This document shows, piece by piece, positions 43,608 to 53,877 of a DNA stretch of 64,000 bases. The notes under the pieces were generated by a model. The model saw only the letters and a program-made list of their open reading frames with translations, had not been told where the DNA came from and ran no database searches. Both the position numbers and the translations under genes were made by a program. Source of the DNA: Roseovarius sp. MMSF_3359 (GTDB lineage Bacteria > Pseudomonadota > Alphaproteobacteria > Rhodobacterales > Rhodobacteraceae); contig NZ_JASHJC010000002.1 of NCBI RefSeq assembly GCF_030733385.1, positions 186,001 through 250,000 on the forward strand. The letters are read 5' to 3'. The first letter of the stretch is position 1; each line of letters starts with the position of its first letter.

Positions 43608-43946
43608 GTGAAACTGATCATAGCAACGGTCAAACCCTTCAAACTGGACGAAGTACGCGAGGCGCTGACCGATATCGGCATCCGCGGCATGATGGTAACG
43701 GAAATCAAGGGCTTCGGCACCCAGTCCGGCCATACCGAGATTTATCGCGGCGCCGAATATGCCGTGAACTTCGTCCCCAAAATCAAGCTGGAAATCGCGG
43801 TGAGTGCCGCCATGGCCGATCAGGTGGTTGAAACCATCACCGGCGCGGCGCGGACCGGCAAAATCGGCGATGGCAAGATTTTTGTCCTCGACCTCCAGCA
43901 AGCCATCCGGGTGCGCACCGGCGAGACCGATGACGACGCCCTCTGA
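43608..43946 (+). CDS. glnK: Nitrogen regulatory protein P-II (GlnK)
   Basis: 112 residues starting with GTG after AAAAGGGGAACC. The T-loop (about 37-55) carries Tyr51 (EIYRGAEY), the uridylylation site; it binds ATP and 2-oxoglutarate to signal nitrogen status. With amtB 26 bases downstream, it is the GlnK type that plugs the channel. A sigma-54/NtrC promoter would be expected, but I see no convincing match in the 261-base upstream gap. Confidence 0.94.
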   Translation: MKLIIATVKPFKLDEVREALTDIGIRGMMVTEIKGFGTQSGHTEIYRGAEYAVNFVPKIKLEIAVSAAMADQVVETITGAARTGKIGDGKIFVLDLQQAIRVRTGETDDDAL

Positions 43947-43971
43947 ACCATCCCACTACAGGAGAAACCAT

Positions 43972-45294
43972 ATGCAATCCCTACCCAAGACGGGCCTTGC
44001 CGCAGCCCTTGTCATGCTGCCCGGCATGGGCCTCGCGCAGGAGGCCGACACGACGCCTCTCAACGCCGATATCGGCTTCATCTTCACCACGTTCATGTTC
44101 CTCGTTTCGGGCTTCCTGGTCTTCTTCATGGCCGCCGGGTTCGCCATGCTCGAGGCCGGGCTGGTCCGCGGCAAGAACGTCGCGATGCAGCTTACCAAGA
44201 ACGTGGCGCTGTTTTCGCTGGCGTCGCTCTTCTACTACATCCTCGGCTACAACCTGATGTACCCGGGCGATGGCTGGTCGATCGACGGCATGTTGGGCGC
44301 GTTTTCGGTAACCTCCCTTGAACCCGTGGGCCTCGAAGGGGCGGACCCTGACCTGACCTATGCCTCGGTTGGCTCGGACTTCTTCTTCCAGCTGATGTTC
44401 TGCGCCGCCACGGCATCCATCGTCTCGGGCGCCCTGGCCGAGCGGATCAAGCTCTGGCCCTTCCTCGTCTTCGTCGTCCTGCTGACCGCGGTGATCTACC
44501 CGATCCAGGCGAGCTGGAAATGGGGCGGTGGCTTCCTTGACGGCATGGGCTTCCAGGATTTCGCTGGCTCGACCGTTGTACATTCCGTCGGTGGCTGGGC
44601 GGCGCTCACTGGCGCGATCATCCTCGGGCCGCGCCTTGGCAAGTACAAGGATGGCCGCGTCACGCCCTTCCCCGGGTCCAATCTGGCACTGGCGACACTC
44701 GGCACGTTCATCCTCTGGCTGGGCTGGTTCGGCTTCAACGGCGGCTCGCAGCTCTACATGGACACTGCCGGAAACGTGGCTGATATCAGCCGCATCTTCT
44801 CCAACACCAACACCGCTGCCGCAGCAGGGGCGGTCGTGGCGCTCATCATGACGCAGATCATGTACAAGAAACCTGACCTCACGATGATCCTGAACGGTGC
44901 GCTGGCGGGCCTCGTGTCGATCACCGCCGAACCGCTGACGCCGTCGCTGATCCAATCCACCCTGATCGGTGGGGTCGGAGGCGCCATCGTGGTCTTTGCG
45001 GTGCCGATGCTCGACAAGCTCAAGATCGACGATGTGGTGGGCGCCATCCCGGTGCACCTCTTCGCCGGCATCTGGGGCACGATTGCGGTCGTCTTCACCA
45101 ATGACGCCGCCAATATCGGTACGCAGCTCTATGCCATCCTCGTGGTCGGTGCCTTCGTGACGATCACCTCGGCCATTGTATGGGTCGTGCTAAAGTCCAC
45201 CATGGGCCTGCGTGTCGACGAAGAGGTCGAGATCAACGGTCTCGACATGGCGGAACTGGGCATGGAGGCGTATCCCGAGTTCTCCGCCACCTGA
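43972..45294 (+). CDS. amtB: Ammonium transporter AmtB
   Basis: 440 residues with a signal-like N-terminus (LAAALVMLPGMGLAQ) and eleven-helix Amt pattern; FAGSTVVHSVGGWAALTGA holds the first pore His, and HLFAGIWGTIAVVF the second His region. The start at 43972 follows AGGAGA; the frame is open upstream within glnK but lacks a ribosome site. It transports ammonium and is gated by GlnK. A terminator follows. Confidence 0.95.
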   Translation: MQSLPKTGLAAALVMLPGMGLAQEADTTPLNADIGFIFTTFMFLVSGFLVFFMAAGFAMLEAGLVRGKNVAMQLTKNVALFSLASLFYYILGYNLMYPGDGWSIDGMLGAFSVTSLEPVGLEGADPDLTYASVGSDFFFQLMFCAATASIVSGALAERIKLWPFLVFVVLLTAVIYPIQASWKWGGGFLDGMGFQDFAGSTVVHSVGGWAALTGAIILGPRLGKYKDGRVTPFPGSNLALATLGTFILWLGWFGFNGGSQLYMDTAGNVADISRIFSNTNTAAAAGAVVALIMTQIMYKKPDLTMILNGALAGLVSITAEPLTPSLIQSTLIGGVGGAIVVFAVPMLDKLKIDDVVGAIPVHLFAGIWGTIAVVFTNDAANIGTQLYAILVVGAFVTITSAIVWVVLKSTMGLRVDEEVEINGLDMAELGMEAYPEFSAT

Positions 45295-45322
45295 CCGGAA
45301 TCCTGTTATCCAAGCCAAGTGG

Positions 45323-45350
45323 CCCCGGGCGTTCGCGCCCGGGGTATTTT
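45323..45350 (+). terminator. Rho-independent terminator of glnK-amtB
   Basis: Perfect nine-base-pair stem CCCCGGGCG / CGCCCGGGG with a TTCG tetraloop, followed by TATTTT. Confidence 0.9.
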
Positions 45351-45452
45351 CGTGAGCGGCCTCCATGGGACGCACATCCCTTGTGCAAAACCTGCGACTT
45401 GGAAAAACCCGCACCCGGGCTAGATTTCCGAAAAAGACACAGGAAAAGCGCG

Positions 45453-45734
45453 ATGGATATTCAACACACGTCAAGCGACAGCAAAGGTCGCTATGCGGTA
45501 TCTGCCCCCGAGGGTGGGCAAGCCTATATGACCTATTCCCGCGCGGGCGATACCTTGATGATCATCGACCATACCGAGGTGCCCGAGGCCCTGCGCGGCA
45601 AGGGATATGGGGCCGCCCTGGTCGAACGTGCGGTCACGGATGCCCGCGAGGCCGGGGTCAAGATCGTCCCGCTTTGCCCCTTTGCCGCAGCGCAATTCCG
45701 ACGTCATACTGAATGGCATGATGTGCTTTCCTGA
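45453..45734 (+). CDS. Small GNAT-like acetyltransferase (YjdJ type)
   Basis: 93 residues from the ATG at 45453 (preceded by AGGAAA). The CoA-binding motif VPEALRGKGYGAALVERAV and the following VPLCPFAAAQFRRH identify the short Acetyltransf_CG/YjdJ branch. Substrate unknown. The longer frame upstream runs through the amtB terminator and is rejected. Confidence 0.8.
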   Translation: MDIQHTSSDSKGRYAVSAPEGGQAYMTYSRAGDTLMIIDHTEVPEALRGKGYGAALVERAVTDAREAGVKIVPLCPFAAAQFRRHTEWHDVLS

Positions 45735-45758
45735 CACGCCAACGCGAAAGAACACGAG

Positions 45759-46691
45759 ATGAGCTGGAACCCGACACTTGATCCGACTTGCCCTGATGCC
45801 GGCCAACTTGACGACATCGAAACCCTGATCATCCCGCGCGCCCGCGACCTGGGCGGTTTCGAAGTCCGCCGCGCCCTGCCCGCCCCGCAGCGGCAGATGG
45901 TCGGACCCTTCATCTTCTTCGATCAGGCGGGCCCGGCGGAATTTCTGACCGGCCAGGGGATCGACGTCCGCCCGCATCCCCATATCGGCCTCGGGACTGT
46001 GACCTATCTCTACGAGGGGGAGTTCGAGCACCGCGACAGTCTCGGCACCCATCAGATGATCTATCCCGGCGAGGTCAACTGGATGGTTGCGGGCCACGGT
46101 GTTACCCATTCCGAACGCACCAGCGAAGCCACGCGCAAAGGCGAAAGCAAACTCTTCGGCATCCAGACCTGGGTCGCACTGCCGGAAAGCGCCGAGGAAA
46201 ACACCGCCAGTTTTGAACATCATGGCGAAGGCGCCTTGCCCCTCCTCGAAGGAGAGGGCAAATCACTGCGCCTGATCATGGGCCGTGGTTGGGGCGAAAA
46301 AGCACCGGTCAGCACCTTTACCGACATGTTCTATGCCGACGTGGTGCTTGAGCCGGGCGCGATGCTGCCTTTGCCCGAAGATCACGAGGATCGCGGCGTC
46401 TACATCACGACCGGTTCAGTCGAGATCGCGGGAGAGACATTCGAGGCGGGCCGCATGATGGTCTTCCGGCCCGGTGATGCGATCACCATCCGGGCGGGCG
46501 AACAAGGTGCACGCCTGATGGCGCTTGGCGGCGAAACCCTGAACGGCCCACGCCATATCTGGTGGAATTTCGTCGCGTCCTCGCGCGAAAAGATCGACGC
46601 CGCAAAAGAAGCCTGGGCCGCCGGTGACTGGACCCATGGCCGCTTCCAGCTCCCGCCGGGCGACGACCAGGAGTTTATCCCGCTACCTTGA
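45759..46691 (+). CDS. Pirin family bicupin protein
   Basis: 310 residues. N-terminal cupin with metal-ligand pattern DVRPHPHIGLGTVTYLYEG (about 68-86) and HGVTHSER, C-terminal pirin domain. Pirins are iron-binding; some are quercetinases, others regulators. It is convergent with the rhodanese gene, 24 bases after the GNAT gene. Confidence 0.92.
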   Translation: MSWNPTLDPTCPDAGQLDDIETLIIPRARDLGGFEVRRALPAPQRQMVGPFIFFDQAGPAEFLTGQGIDVRPHPHIGLGTVTYLYEGEFEHRDSLGTHQMIYPGEVNWMVAGHGVTHSERTSEATRKGESKLFGIQTWVALPESAEENTASFEHHGEGALPLLEGEGKSLRLIMGRGWGEKAPVSTFTDMFYADVVLEPGAMLPLPEDHEDRGVYITTGSVEIAGETFEAGRMMVFRPGDAITIRAGEQGARLMALGGETLNGPRHIWWNFVASSREKIDAAKEAWAAGDWTHGRFQLPPGDDQEFIPLP

Positions 46692-46720
46692 CGCCCCAAA
46701 CCGGCTCGGGCCTCCTGACC

Positions 46721-47101
46721 TTAACCCGCGTTGATCCTTTGCGGTGCGCCGGTCCCCATATTGATCCCGAGATAGGGCTGTTTGGCCTTCTTCCACGCCG
46801 CAAACCCGCCGCCCAAATGCGCAACCCGGTCCATGCCCGCCTCGAGACACGCCTTGGCCACCTTCTCCGACCGCACGCCACCGGCGCAGTGAAAGACGAT
46901 CCGTTTATCCGATTGACCCGGCAGCTTTTCGGCACGGAAGAACGACATTGGCGATAACAACGCGCCTTCGATATGCTCAAGCCCGTATTCCTGCACGGTG
47001 CGCACGTCGATCAAAACGATCTCATCCGCTTCCCAGGCCGCGGCGACCTCCTCAACCGTCCACGTCTCCAATACCGCGTTCCCGATATCTTCGCTCTGCA
47101 T
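46721..47101 (-). CDS. Rhodanese-domain sulfurtransferase
   Basis: 126-residue single rhodanese domain: [17 protein letters not shown] (CH2A-like) and the active-site loop FHCAGGVRS with a catalytic Cys (about 72). Likely a small cytoplasmic sulfurtransferase; acceptor unknown. It is divergent from mutL with a 112-base gap. Confidence 0.88.
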   Translation of the reverse strand: MQSEDIGNAVLETWTVEEVAAAWEADEIVLIDVRTVQEYGLEHIEGALLSPMSFFRAEKLPGQSDKRIVFHCAGGVRSEKVAKACLEAGMDRVAHLGGGFAAWKKAKQPYLGINMGTGAPQRINAG

Positions 47102-47213
47102 TTCAACCTCTTTTCTGACCGGCGATTACGCGGCAAAGTCTACTCGGGCAAAGGGTGATCTGCCACCGATATCCGTTTCCCGAATCGCGACATATTGTGC
47201 TAAGTCTTGTGGT

Positions 47214-49049
47214 ATGGCCCAATCCGCCCCCCACATAAGCGAAAACCGTCCCGTTATTCGCCAACTTGACGATGCCGCGATCAACCGGATCGCCGCGGGC
47301 GAGGTGGTGGAACGGCCCGCCTCCGCGGTCAAGGAACTGGTGGAAAACGCGCTCGATGCCGGGGCCACGCGGATCGACATTGCCTATGCGGATGGCGGCA
47401 AGACCCTGATCCGGGTGACGGATGATGGCTGCGGCATTGCGCCCGAGGATCTATCGCTGGCGCTCTCGCGCCATGCCACGTCCAAAATCGACGGCTCGGA
47501 CCTCCTGAACATCCACACGTTCGGCTTTCGCGGAGAGGCGCTGCCCTCCCTTGGGGCGGTGGGCCGCCTGACGCTGACCTCGCGCGCCGCGGGGCACGAG
47601 GCGGCGGAAATCAACGTCCATGGCGGGGAGATGAGCGCGGTCAAACCCGCGGCCCTCAACGCCGGCACGATTGTCACCCTGCGCGATCTCTTCTATGCCA
47701 CCCCCGCGCGCCTCAAATTCATGCGCACGGACCGGGCCGAGGCGCAGGCGATCACCGACACGATCAAACGCCTTGCCATGGCCGAACCTTTCGTGGGTTT
47801 CACCCTGCGCGATGTCTCGGGCGGCGGCGAAGGCCGGGTGACCTTCCGTGCCGATCCGGAAACCGGTGATCTCTTCGGCGCATTGCATGGGCGGCTTGCC
47901 CGAATCCTCGGCACGGATTTTGCCGAAAACGCGCTCAGGATCGACGCCACGCGCGAAGGTCTGCGGATGACCGGATTTGCGGCGCTGCCAACCTATTCGC
48001 GCGGCTCCGCAGTGGCGCAGTACCTCTTCGTCAATGGCCGCCCGGTGCGCGACAAGATGCTCTATGGCGCGCTCAGGGCCGCCTATCACGACTTTCTGAG
48101 CCGTGATCGCCACCCGGCGGCGGCGCTTTTCATCGACTGCGACCCCACGCTGGTGGATGTAAACGTGCACCCCGCCAAATCCGAAGTGCGGTTCCGCGAT
48201 CCGGGGCTGGCGCGCGGGCTGATCGTCTCCGGGCTGCGCCACGCGCTGGCCGAGGCCGGGCATCGCGCGTCGACCACCGTGGCCGGGGCGACCCTGGGCG
48301 CTTTCATTCCGGAACCGTCCGGCCCACGCGTCTATCAGATGGACCGCCCGTCATCAGAGGCCCGTACAGCGAGCTACCAGGCCCAGGCCCCCGGGTTTGA
48401 CGAAATGCGCAGCGATTACAGCGCCCGCGTCGAACCGGTCACCGAAGAGCCGGAAACCGCGCCGCAGGACCTTCCCCTTGGCGCGGCCCGGGCGCAGGTG
48501 CATGAAAACTACATCATCGCCCAGACCGCCGACGGCATGGTCATCGTCGATCAGCACGCCGCCCATGAGCGGCTCGTCTATGAAAATCTGAAGCGCCAGA
48601 TGGCTGAAAACGGCGTACCCTCGCAGGCGCTTCTCATCCCCGAGATTGTTGAACTGTCCGAAGGGGATGCCGCGCGCCTGCTGGAACTCGCGGAAGATCT
48701 GGCAATGCTTGGCCTCGTGATCGAAGCCTTCGGCCCTGGCACCATCGCGGTGCGGGAAACGCCCGCCATCCTGGGTCAGATCGACTCGCGGGCGATGATC
48801 CTGGATATCCTCGATGAACTGGCGGATCAGGGCGACAGCATCTCGGTCCGCGCGCGGATCGAGGCCATCCTGAGCCGTGTTGCCTGCCATGGGTCGATCC
48901 GGTCAGGACGCCGGATGCAGGCCGACGAAATGAATGCGCTTCTGCGCGAGATGGAGTCGACGCCCCATTCCGGCCAATGCAATCACGGGCGCCCCACCTA
49001 TGTGGAGCTCAAGCTCTCTGATATCGAACGGCTTTTCGGGCGCACATGA
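47214..49049 (+). CDS. mutL: DNA mismatch repair protein MutL with endonuclease motif
   Basis: 611 residues from the ATG at 47214. N-terminal GHKL ATPase: [28 protein letters not shown] and [10 protein letters not shown]. The C-terminal domain contains [12 protein letters not shown] starting at Asp446, matching the DQHAx2Ex4E metal-binding endonuclease motif of organisms lacking MutH, and ends with [12 protein letters not shown]. It is coupled to rmuC (ATGA). Confidence 0.95.
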   Translation: MAQSAPHISENRPVIRQLDDAAINRIAAGEVVERPASAVKELVENALDAGATRIDIAYADGGKTLIRVTDDGCGIAPEDLSLALSRHATSKIDGSDLLNIHTFGFRGEALPSLGAVGRLTLTSRAAGHEAAEINVHGGEMSAVKPAALNAGTIVTLRDLFYATPARLKFMRTDRAEAQAITDTIKRLAMAEPFVGFTLRDVSGGGEGRVTFRADPETGDLFGALHGRLARILGTDFAENALRIDATREGLRMTGFAALPTYSRGSAVAQYLFVNGRPVRDKMLYGALRAAYHDFLSRDRHPAAALFIDCDPTLVDVNVHPAKSEVRFRDPGLARGLIVSGLRHALAEAGHRASTTVAGATLGAFIPEPSGPRVYQMDRPSSEARTASYQAQAPGFDEMRSDYSARVEPVTEEPETAPQDLPLGAARAQVHENYIIAQTADGMVIVDQHAAHERLVYENLKRQMAENGVPSQALLIPEIVELSEGDAARLLELAEDLAMLGLVIEAFGPGTIAVRETPAILGQIDSRAMILDILDELADQGDSISVRARIEAILSRVACHGSIRSGRRMQADEMNALLREMESTPHSGQCNHGRPTYVELKLSDIERLFGRT

Positions 49050-50281
49050 TCCAGATCGGCAGCCATAGTTTTGATCTGAGCGATCCGCTGACCCTTGCCG
49101 CCCTGATCGGTGGCGGCGCGGTGCTGGTCATGTTGATCCTGCTCGTGATGAGCGTGCGCGCCGCTGGCCGCTCGGCCCGGACGGTCGAGGACGTGGTGCA
49201 GCAGGTCGGGCAACTCAATCGCGACATGCAGACCATCGGCCAGAACCAGCATCAGCTTTCCGGCAACCTGCAAACGGTCAGCGAGACCCAGGCCAATGGG
49301 CAGTTGCAGGTGATCCAGACCGTGGAAAACCGCCTTGCAGATGTGCAGCTTCAGATGAACGAGAAGCTCGCCGAAAATGCCCGCCGCGCGGCCCTGGCCC
49401 TGACCGAGATGCAGGACCGGATGAAAGAGACGCTGCATGGCTCGTCCGAGAAGACCACCGAGTCACTGACGCAGTTGCAGGAACGCCTCGCCACCATCGA
49501 CAAGGCGCAGACCAATATCGAAAAGCTCAGCGGCGATGTGTTGAGCTTGCAGGATATCCTGTCGAACAAGCAGACCCGCGGCGCGTTCGGGGAAATCCAG
49601 CTCAACGATATCGTCTCCAAGGCCCTGCCCGCCGATGCCTATAGTTTCCAGGCGACGCTCAGCAACGGACGCCGCGCCGATTGCCTGATCCACCTGCCGA
49701 ACCCGCCGGGGCCCATCGTGATCGACGCCAAATTCCCGCTTGAGGCCTACGAGGCGCTTGTCGCAGCCGACACCAAAGAGGCCTCCGCCCGGGCGCTGGC
49801 CGACCTCAAGACCGCCGTCCGGACCCATATCAACGCGATATCCGAGCGCTACCTAATCGAAGACGAAACCGCCGATGGCGCGCTGATGTTCCTGCCCTCC
49901 GAGGCGGTTTATGCGGAGCTTCATGCCCGCCTGCCTGATGTCGTCCGCTATGGTTTCAACGCGCGGGTCTGGATCGTTTCGCCAACCACTTGCATGGCCA
50001 CGCTCAACACGATGCGAGCGATCCTCAAAGACGCCCGGATGCGCGAACAGGCAGGTGCGATCCGCAAGGCGCTCAAACAACTGCATCGCGACGTGGAGAT
50101 CATCGGCGAGAAGGCCACCAAGCTCGAAACCCATCTGCGGCAGGCGGGCGATGATGTGTCGGGTGTCATCACGGCGGCCACGCGCGCGGGCAAACGCGCC
50201 GACCGGCTCGACAATTTCGATTTCGAGGAACTCACCCCCGAGGCCGACCCGGCAAACATCGTAAAGCTGGCCAAGGATTAG
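49046..50281 (+). CDS. rmuC: DNA recombination protein RmuC
   Basis: 411 residues. N-terminal membrane helix (about 18-40), long coiled coil (about 45-150), then the RmuC nuclease-like domain: [32 protein letters not shown] and [18 protein letters not shown]. The family limits recombination at short inverted repeats. It overlaps mutL by four bases, an operon of DNA-repair genes. Confidence 0.92.
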   Translation: MIQIGSHSFDLSDPLTLAALIGGGAVLVMLILLVMSVRAAGRSARTVEDVVQQVGQLNRDMQTIGQNQHQLSGNLQTVSETQANGQLQVIQTVENRLADVQLQMNEKLAENARRAALALTEMQDRMKETLHGSSEKTTESLTQLQERLATIDKAQTNIEKLSGDVLSLQDILSNKQTRGAFGEIQLNDIVSKALPADAYSFQATLSNGRRADCLIHLPNPPGPIVIDAKFPLEAYEALVAADTKEASARALADLKTAVRTHINAISERYLIEDETADGALMFLPSEAVYAELHARLPDVVRYGFNARVWIVSPTTCMATLNTMRAILKDARMREQAGAIRKALKQLHRDVEIIGEKATKLETHLRQAGDDVSGVITAATRAGKRADRLDNFDFEELTPEADPANIVKLAKD

Positions 50282-50385
50282 CCGCGTCAACATCGCCGGC
50301 CTGGTGCGATAGAGTTTGTCGTGGTTTTTTCCGGGCACCGACCGTAATCTCCGCATTGAGCGATCCAAAGATACGAAGGCGCATC

Positions 50386-50835
50386 ATGTCCGATCATGTC
50401 ACCATCCGCCCCATTGAACCCGGCGATCAGAGCCAATGGCATGCGCTCTGGACCGCCTATCTGGAATTCTACGAAAGCAGCGTGTCCGACGCGGTCTATG
50501 AGGCAACGTTCAAACGGCTCTGTTCCCATGAACACCCCAAGCAGAAGGCGTTCGTGGCGGTCAAGGGTGGCGACCTGGTGGGGTTGGTGCATTACATCTA
50601 TCACCCGCATAACTGGCGGCTGGAGGATGTGTGTTACCTGCAGGATCTCTATGCCGATCCGTCCGTGCGCGGCTCAGGCGTCGGGCGAAAGCTGATCGAA
50701 GCGGTCTATGCCGCTGCTGACACCGACGGCTGCCCCTCGGTCTACTGGCTGACGCAGGATTTCAACGAAGAGGCGCGCAAGCTCTATGACCGTATCGGGA
50801 CGCTGACGCCGTTCATCAAATACGCCCGCCCCTGA
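50386..50835 (+). CDS. GNAT family N-acetyltransferase
   Basis: 149 residues from the ATG at 50386 (the upstream alternative is a TTG). Acetyl-CoA motif PSVRGSGVGRKLIEAVY (about 95-111) and C-terminal NEEARKLYDRIG. Substrate unknown. It converges on DUF1989 with 13 bases between the stops and a shared hairpin. Confidence 0.85.
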   Translation: MSDHVTIRPIEPGDQSQWHALWTAYLEFYESSVSDAVYEATFKRLCSHEHPKQKAFVAVKGGDLVGLVHYIYHPHNWRLEDVCYLQDLYADPSVRGSGVGRKLIEAVYAAADTDGCPSVYWLTQDFNEEARKLYDRIGTLTPFIKYARP

Positions 50836-50849
50836 CGCGGGCGGGGCGT
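50822..50849. terminator. Bidirectional hairpin between GNAT and DUF1989 genes
   Basis: Stem ACGCCCGCCC / GGGCGGGGCGT with one bulged base, spanning both stop codons, with TTAA on the right side. It can serve both converging genes. Confidence 0.65.
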
Positions 50850-51691
50850 TAATCCCGGTGGTGCCGGTTGTACCCGTTGACCGCCGGGCTTCCCCACCCG
50901 TCCAATGCGCCCTCTTTCGGCGCAAAAACCTCGATCAGCAGTGGATGACACGCGGCTTCATCGCTGGAATGCTCGGATGAGCAATCGCCGCCGGGACAGG
51001 CCGATAAGGCACCCAGAATGTCGATCTCAGCAAAGAATTCGAGGTGGTCGCCGGGGCGCACGGGGCTGGCCTTCATGAAATACTGCCCGGTGTCGCGGGT
51101 GAATCCGGTACACATAAAGACGTTGAGCACATCATGCACATGCGGCTCCGCCTCCGCATAGCTCATGCCGGTCTCATCGGCCAAAGCGCGGATCAGGTTG
51201 GAATGGCAGCAGTGGTGATACTGCGACCCGCTCAAAAGGTTGCCGGTGTAAGGATCGCAGCGCGTACCGATCACGTCATGAACCGAGCCGCCAAAATCGT
51301 CGATCCCGTACCAGTCCAGCGTATCGGTCGTGATCGTCGCCATGGGCCGCAAATGCGGGAAGGACGACCACATCCGCTCGCCCGTGGTCAGGTGGGTGCC
51401 ATGCAGGGCGCGGGATTTCCCGGAATAGAAGCGCTCCGACAGGTCATTGGCGTTCCACAGGTTCAGGTCACCCACCTGCGGCCCCTCGACCGACGAGACG
51501 CGAAAGAAATGCCCGGCGGGCGCGCGGAAACAGGCGGCCTCTCGCGGCGGGGCCAGCACTTCGCTTACCTTTTCGGCACCCTCCCGCGCGGCGGCGTAAA
51601 GCGCCAGATCGGGTTTCGGCAGCGTGTCATTGGGATAACAGATGACCGGCTTGATCGCGCGGCGCGCATCGGCATCGGAGGGAAGTGTCAT
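50849..51691 (-). CDS. DUF1989 (urea carboxylase-associated) family protein
   Basis: 280 residues. AGHFFRVSSVEGPQVGDLNL, SFPHLRPMATITTDT and the Cys/His-rich GSQYHHCCHSNLIRAL resemble the DUF1989 family, members of which sit beside urea carboxylase genes in other bacteria. Here no urea genes are nearby. His and Cys residues suggest a metal site. Function unknown. Confidence 0.82.
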   Translation of the reverse strand: MTLPSDADARRAIKPVICYPNDTLPKPDLALYAAAREGAEKVSEVLAPPREAACFRAPAGHFFRVSSVEGPQVGDLNLWNANDLSERFYSGKSRALHGTHLTTGERMWSSFPHLRPMATITTDTLDWYGIDDFGGSVHDVIGTRCDPYTGNLLSGSQYHHCCHSNLIRALADETGMSYAEAEPHVHDVLNVFMCTGFTRDTGQYFMKASPVRPGDHLEFFAEIDILGALSACPGGDCSSEHSSDEAACHPLLIEVFAPKEGALDGWGSPAVNGYNRHHRD

Positions 51692-51754
51692 GGGCGTTTC
51701 CTCGGGCTTTTCGCGCGGAGTCTAGCGCGCATCGTGCCCGAGTAAAGCCGCCGT

Positions 51755-53734
51755 TTACTCCGCCGCCACGGCCTTGGGATCGGCCAGCGTCACGATGTCC
51801 ATCATGATCGTGTTGAGCTCGAAATCCTTCGGCGTATAGACCCGCGCAACGCCCATCTCGAGCAGGCGTTTGGCATCCTCGTCGGGGATGATCCCACCGA
51901 CGATCACCGGCACATCGCCAAGACCGGCCTCGCGCATCCGGGCCATCAGATCCTCGACCAGCGGCAGGTGCGACCCGGACAAGATCGACAGGCCCACCAC
52001 ATGGGCCTTGTCCTCAAGCGCGGCGGCAACGATCTCTTCGGGGGTCAGGCGAATACCCTCATACCCGATATCCATACCGCAATCGCGGGCGCGGAAGGCG
52101 ATCTGCTCCGCACCATTGGAATGCCCGTCGAGCCCCGGCTTGCCGACAAGGAATTTCAGGCGACGGCCCAGCTTGTCACTGACCGCATCGACCGCTTCGC
52201 GGATATCATCCAGGCCCTCGGTCTTGTTCGACGGGCTGGCCGACACACCGGTAGGGCCACGATATTCGCCGTGAATTTGGCGCATCTGGGCGGCCCATTC
52301 GCCCGTCGTGACCCCGGCCTTGGCGGCCTTGATCGAGGCGGGCATGACGTTTTTGCCTTTGCTTGCCGCCTCGCGCAGCTCCGCCAGCGCGGCTTTCACC
52401 GCCTCGGCATCACGCGCGTTGCGCCAGTCGTTCAGGCGTGCGATCTGTTCGGCCTCAACGGCGGGATCGACCACCATGATACCGCCATCGCCGGTCATCA
52501 GCGGGCTGACCTCGCCTTCGGTCCATTTGTTGACGCCGACCACAACGGTTTCGTTTTTCTCGATCCGGTTCAGGCGCTCGGCGTTGGAATCCACCAGCCG
52601 TGATTTCATATACTCGATGGATCCGATGGCGCCGCCCATACTGTCGAGGTTCTTCAACTCGTGCCGGGCACCCTCTTTAAGCGCATCCACCTTGGCATCG
52701 ACCGCCGGGTTACCGTCAAAGAGGTCGTCAAATTCCAAGAGGTCGGTCTCATAGGCCAGGATTTGTTGCATCCGCATCGACCATTGCTGATCCCACGGGC
52801 GCGGCAGGCCAAGCGCCTCGTTCCAGGCGGGCAGTTGCACGGCGCGTGCGCGGGCTTTCTTCGACAGCGTCACAGCAAGCATTTCGATCAGGATACGATA
52901 GACGTTGTTTTCCGGTTGCTGCTCGGTCAGGCCAAGCGAGTTGACCTGCACACCATAACGGAAGCGGCGGAATTTCGGGTTGTCGACGCCGTAACGGCTT
53001 TCAAGGATTTCATCCCAGAGATCGACAAAGGCGCGCATCTTGCACATCTCGGTCACAAAACGGATGCCCGCGTTGACGAAGAACGAGATCCGCCCCGCCA
53101 ATGCCGGGAAATCCTCCGCCGGAACGCGTGGTTTCAACTCATCCAGCACGGCAATCGCGGTGGCCAGGGCAAAGGCCAATTCCTGTTCGGGCGTCGCACC
53201 GGCTTCTTGCAGGTGATAGGAACAGACGTTCATCGGGTTCCATTTCGGCACGTTCGTGTAGCAGTATTCCGCCACATCCCCGATCATCTTCAGGCTGGGT
53301 TTCGGCGGACAGATATAGGTGCCGCGGCTCAGGTATTCCTTGATGAGGTCGTTCTGCACCGTGCCCTGCAGCGAAGCGATATCCGCGCCCTGCTCCTCGG
53401 CCACCGCGATGTAAAGCGCCAAGAGCCAGGGGGCGGTCGCGTTGATCGTCATCGACGTGTTCATCTGATCGAGCGGGATCTCGTCGAAGAGCGCGCGCAT
53501 GTCGCCAAGATGACAGACCGGCACGCCGACCTTGCCCACCTCCCCGCGTGAGAGCACGTGATCGCTGTCATATCCGGTCTGGGTCGGCAGATCGAAAGCC
53601 ACCGAAAGCCCTGTCTGACCCTTGGCCAGATTCGACCGGTAAAGCGCGTTCGAGGCTTTGGCCGTGGAATGCCCGGCATAGGTTCGGATCAACCAGGGAC
53701 GGTCCTTTTGCGGGTCTTTCTGCATCTGCGACAT
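51755..53734 (-). CDS. ecm: Ethylmalonyl-CoA mutase
   Basis: Coenzyme B12-dependent mutase of the ethylmalonyl-CoA pathway, converting ethylmalonyl-CoA to methylsuccinyl-CoA. 659 residues, single chain. Substrate domain with TYAGHSTAKASNALYRSNL and FDLPTQTGYDSDH; C-terminal B12 domain with DGHSNG (lower-axial His), GLSILSGSHLPL and PVIVGG. The call over methylmalonyl-CoA mutase rests on this length and the nearby ccr. GAGG precedes the ATG; TTGCGCAA lies just upstream. Confidence 0.92.
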   Translation of the reverse strand: MSQMQKDPQKDRPWLIRTYAGHSTAKASNALYRSNLAKGQTGLSVAFDLPTQTGYDSDHVLSRGEVGKVGVPVCHLGDMRALFDEIPLDQMNTSMTINATAPWLLALYIAVAEEQGADIASLQGTVQNDLIKEYLSRGTYICPPKPSLKMIGDVAEYCYTNVPKWNPMNVCSYHLQEAGATPEQELAFALATAIAVLDELKPRVPAEDFPALAGRISFFVNAGIRFVTEMCKMRAFVDLWDEILESRYGVDNPKFRRFRYGVQVNSLGLTEQQPENNVYRILIEMLAVTLSKKARARAVQLPAWNEALGLPRPWDQQWSMRMQQILAYETDLLEFDDLFDGNPAVDAKVDALKEGARHELKNLDSMGGAIGSIEYMKSRLVDSNAERLNRIEKNETVVVGVNKWTEGEVSPLMTGDGGIMVVDPAVEAEQIARLNDWRNARDAEAVKAALAELREAASKGKNVMPASIKAAKAGVTTGEWAAQMRQIHGEYRGPTGVSASPSNKTEGLDDIREAVDAVSDKLGRRLKFLVGKPGLDGHSNGAEQIAFRARDCGMDIGYEGIRLTPEEIVAAALEDKAHVVGLSILSGSHLPLVEDLMARMREAGLGDVPVIVGGIIPDEDAKRLLEMGVARVYTPKDFELNTIMMDIVTLADPKAVAAE

Positions 53735-53754
53735 AGATGGGCCTCGTGAATCAG

Positions 53755-53764
53755 CTTGCGCAAC
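53755..53764 (-). promoter_or_regulatory. TTGCGCAA palindrome upstream of ecm
   Basis: Palindrome TTGCGCAA about 22 bases before the ecm start. Read in gene direction it shares GTTGCGCA with the ccr upstream region at 55970-55977. It is short, so function is speculative. Confidence 0.35.
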
Positions 53765-53877
53765 TTTCTTACGTTAAGCGATAGATACTTGGAATATTAT
53801 ACCGATGTCAATTCGCTGCGTTGCAGCAACAGCCATTCAACAGCGTTCCCAGGCACCGGCACGTCAAGCAAGGGGCG

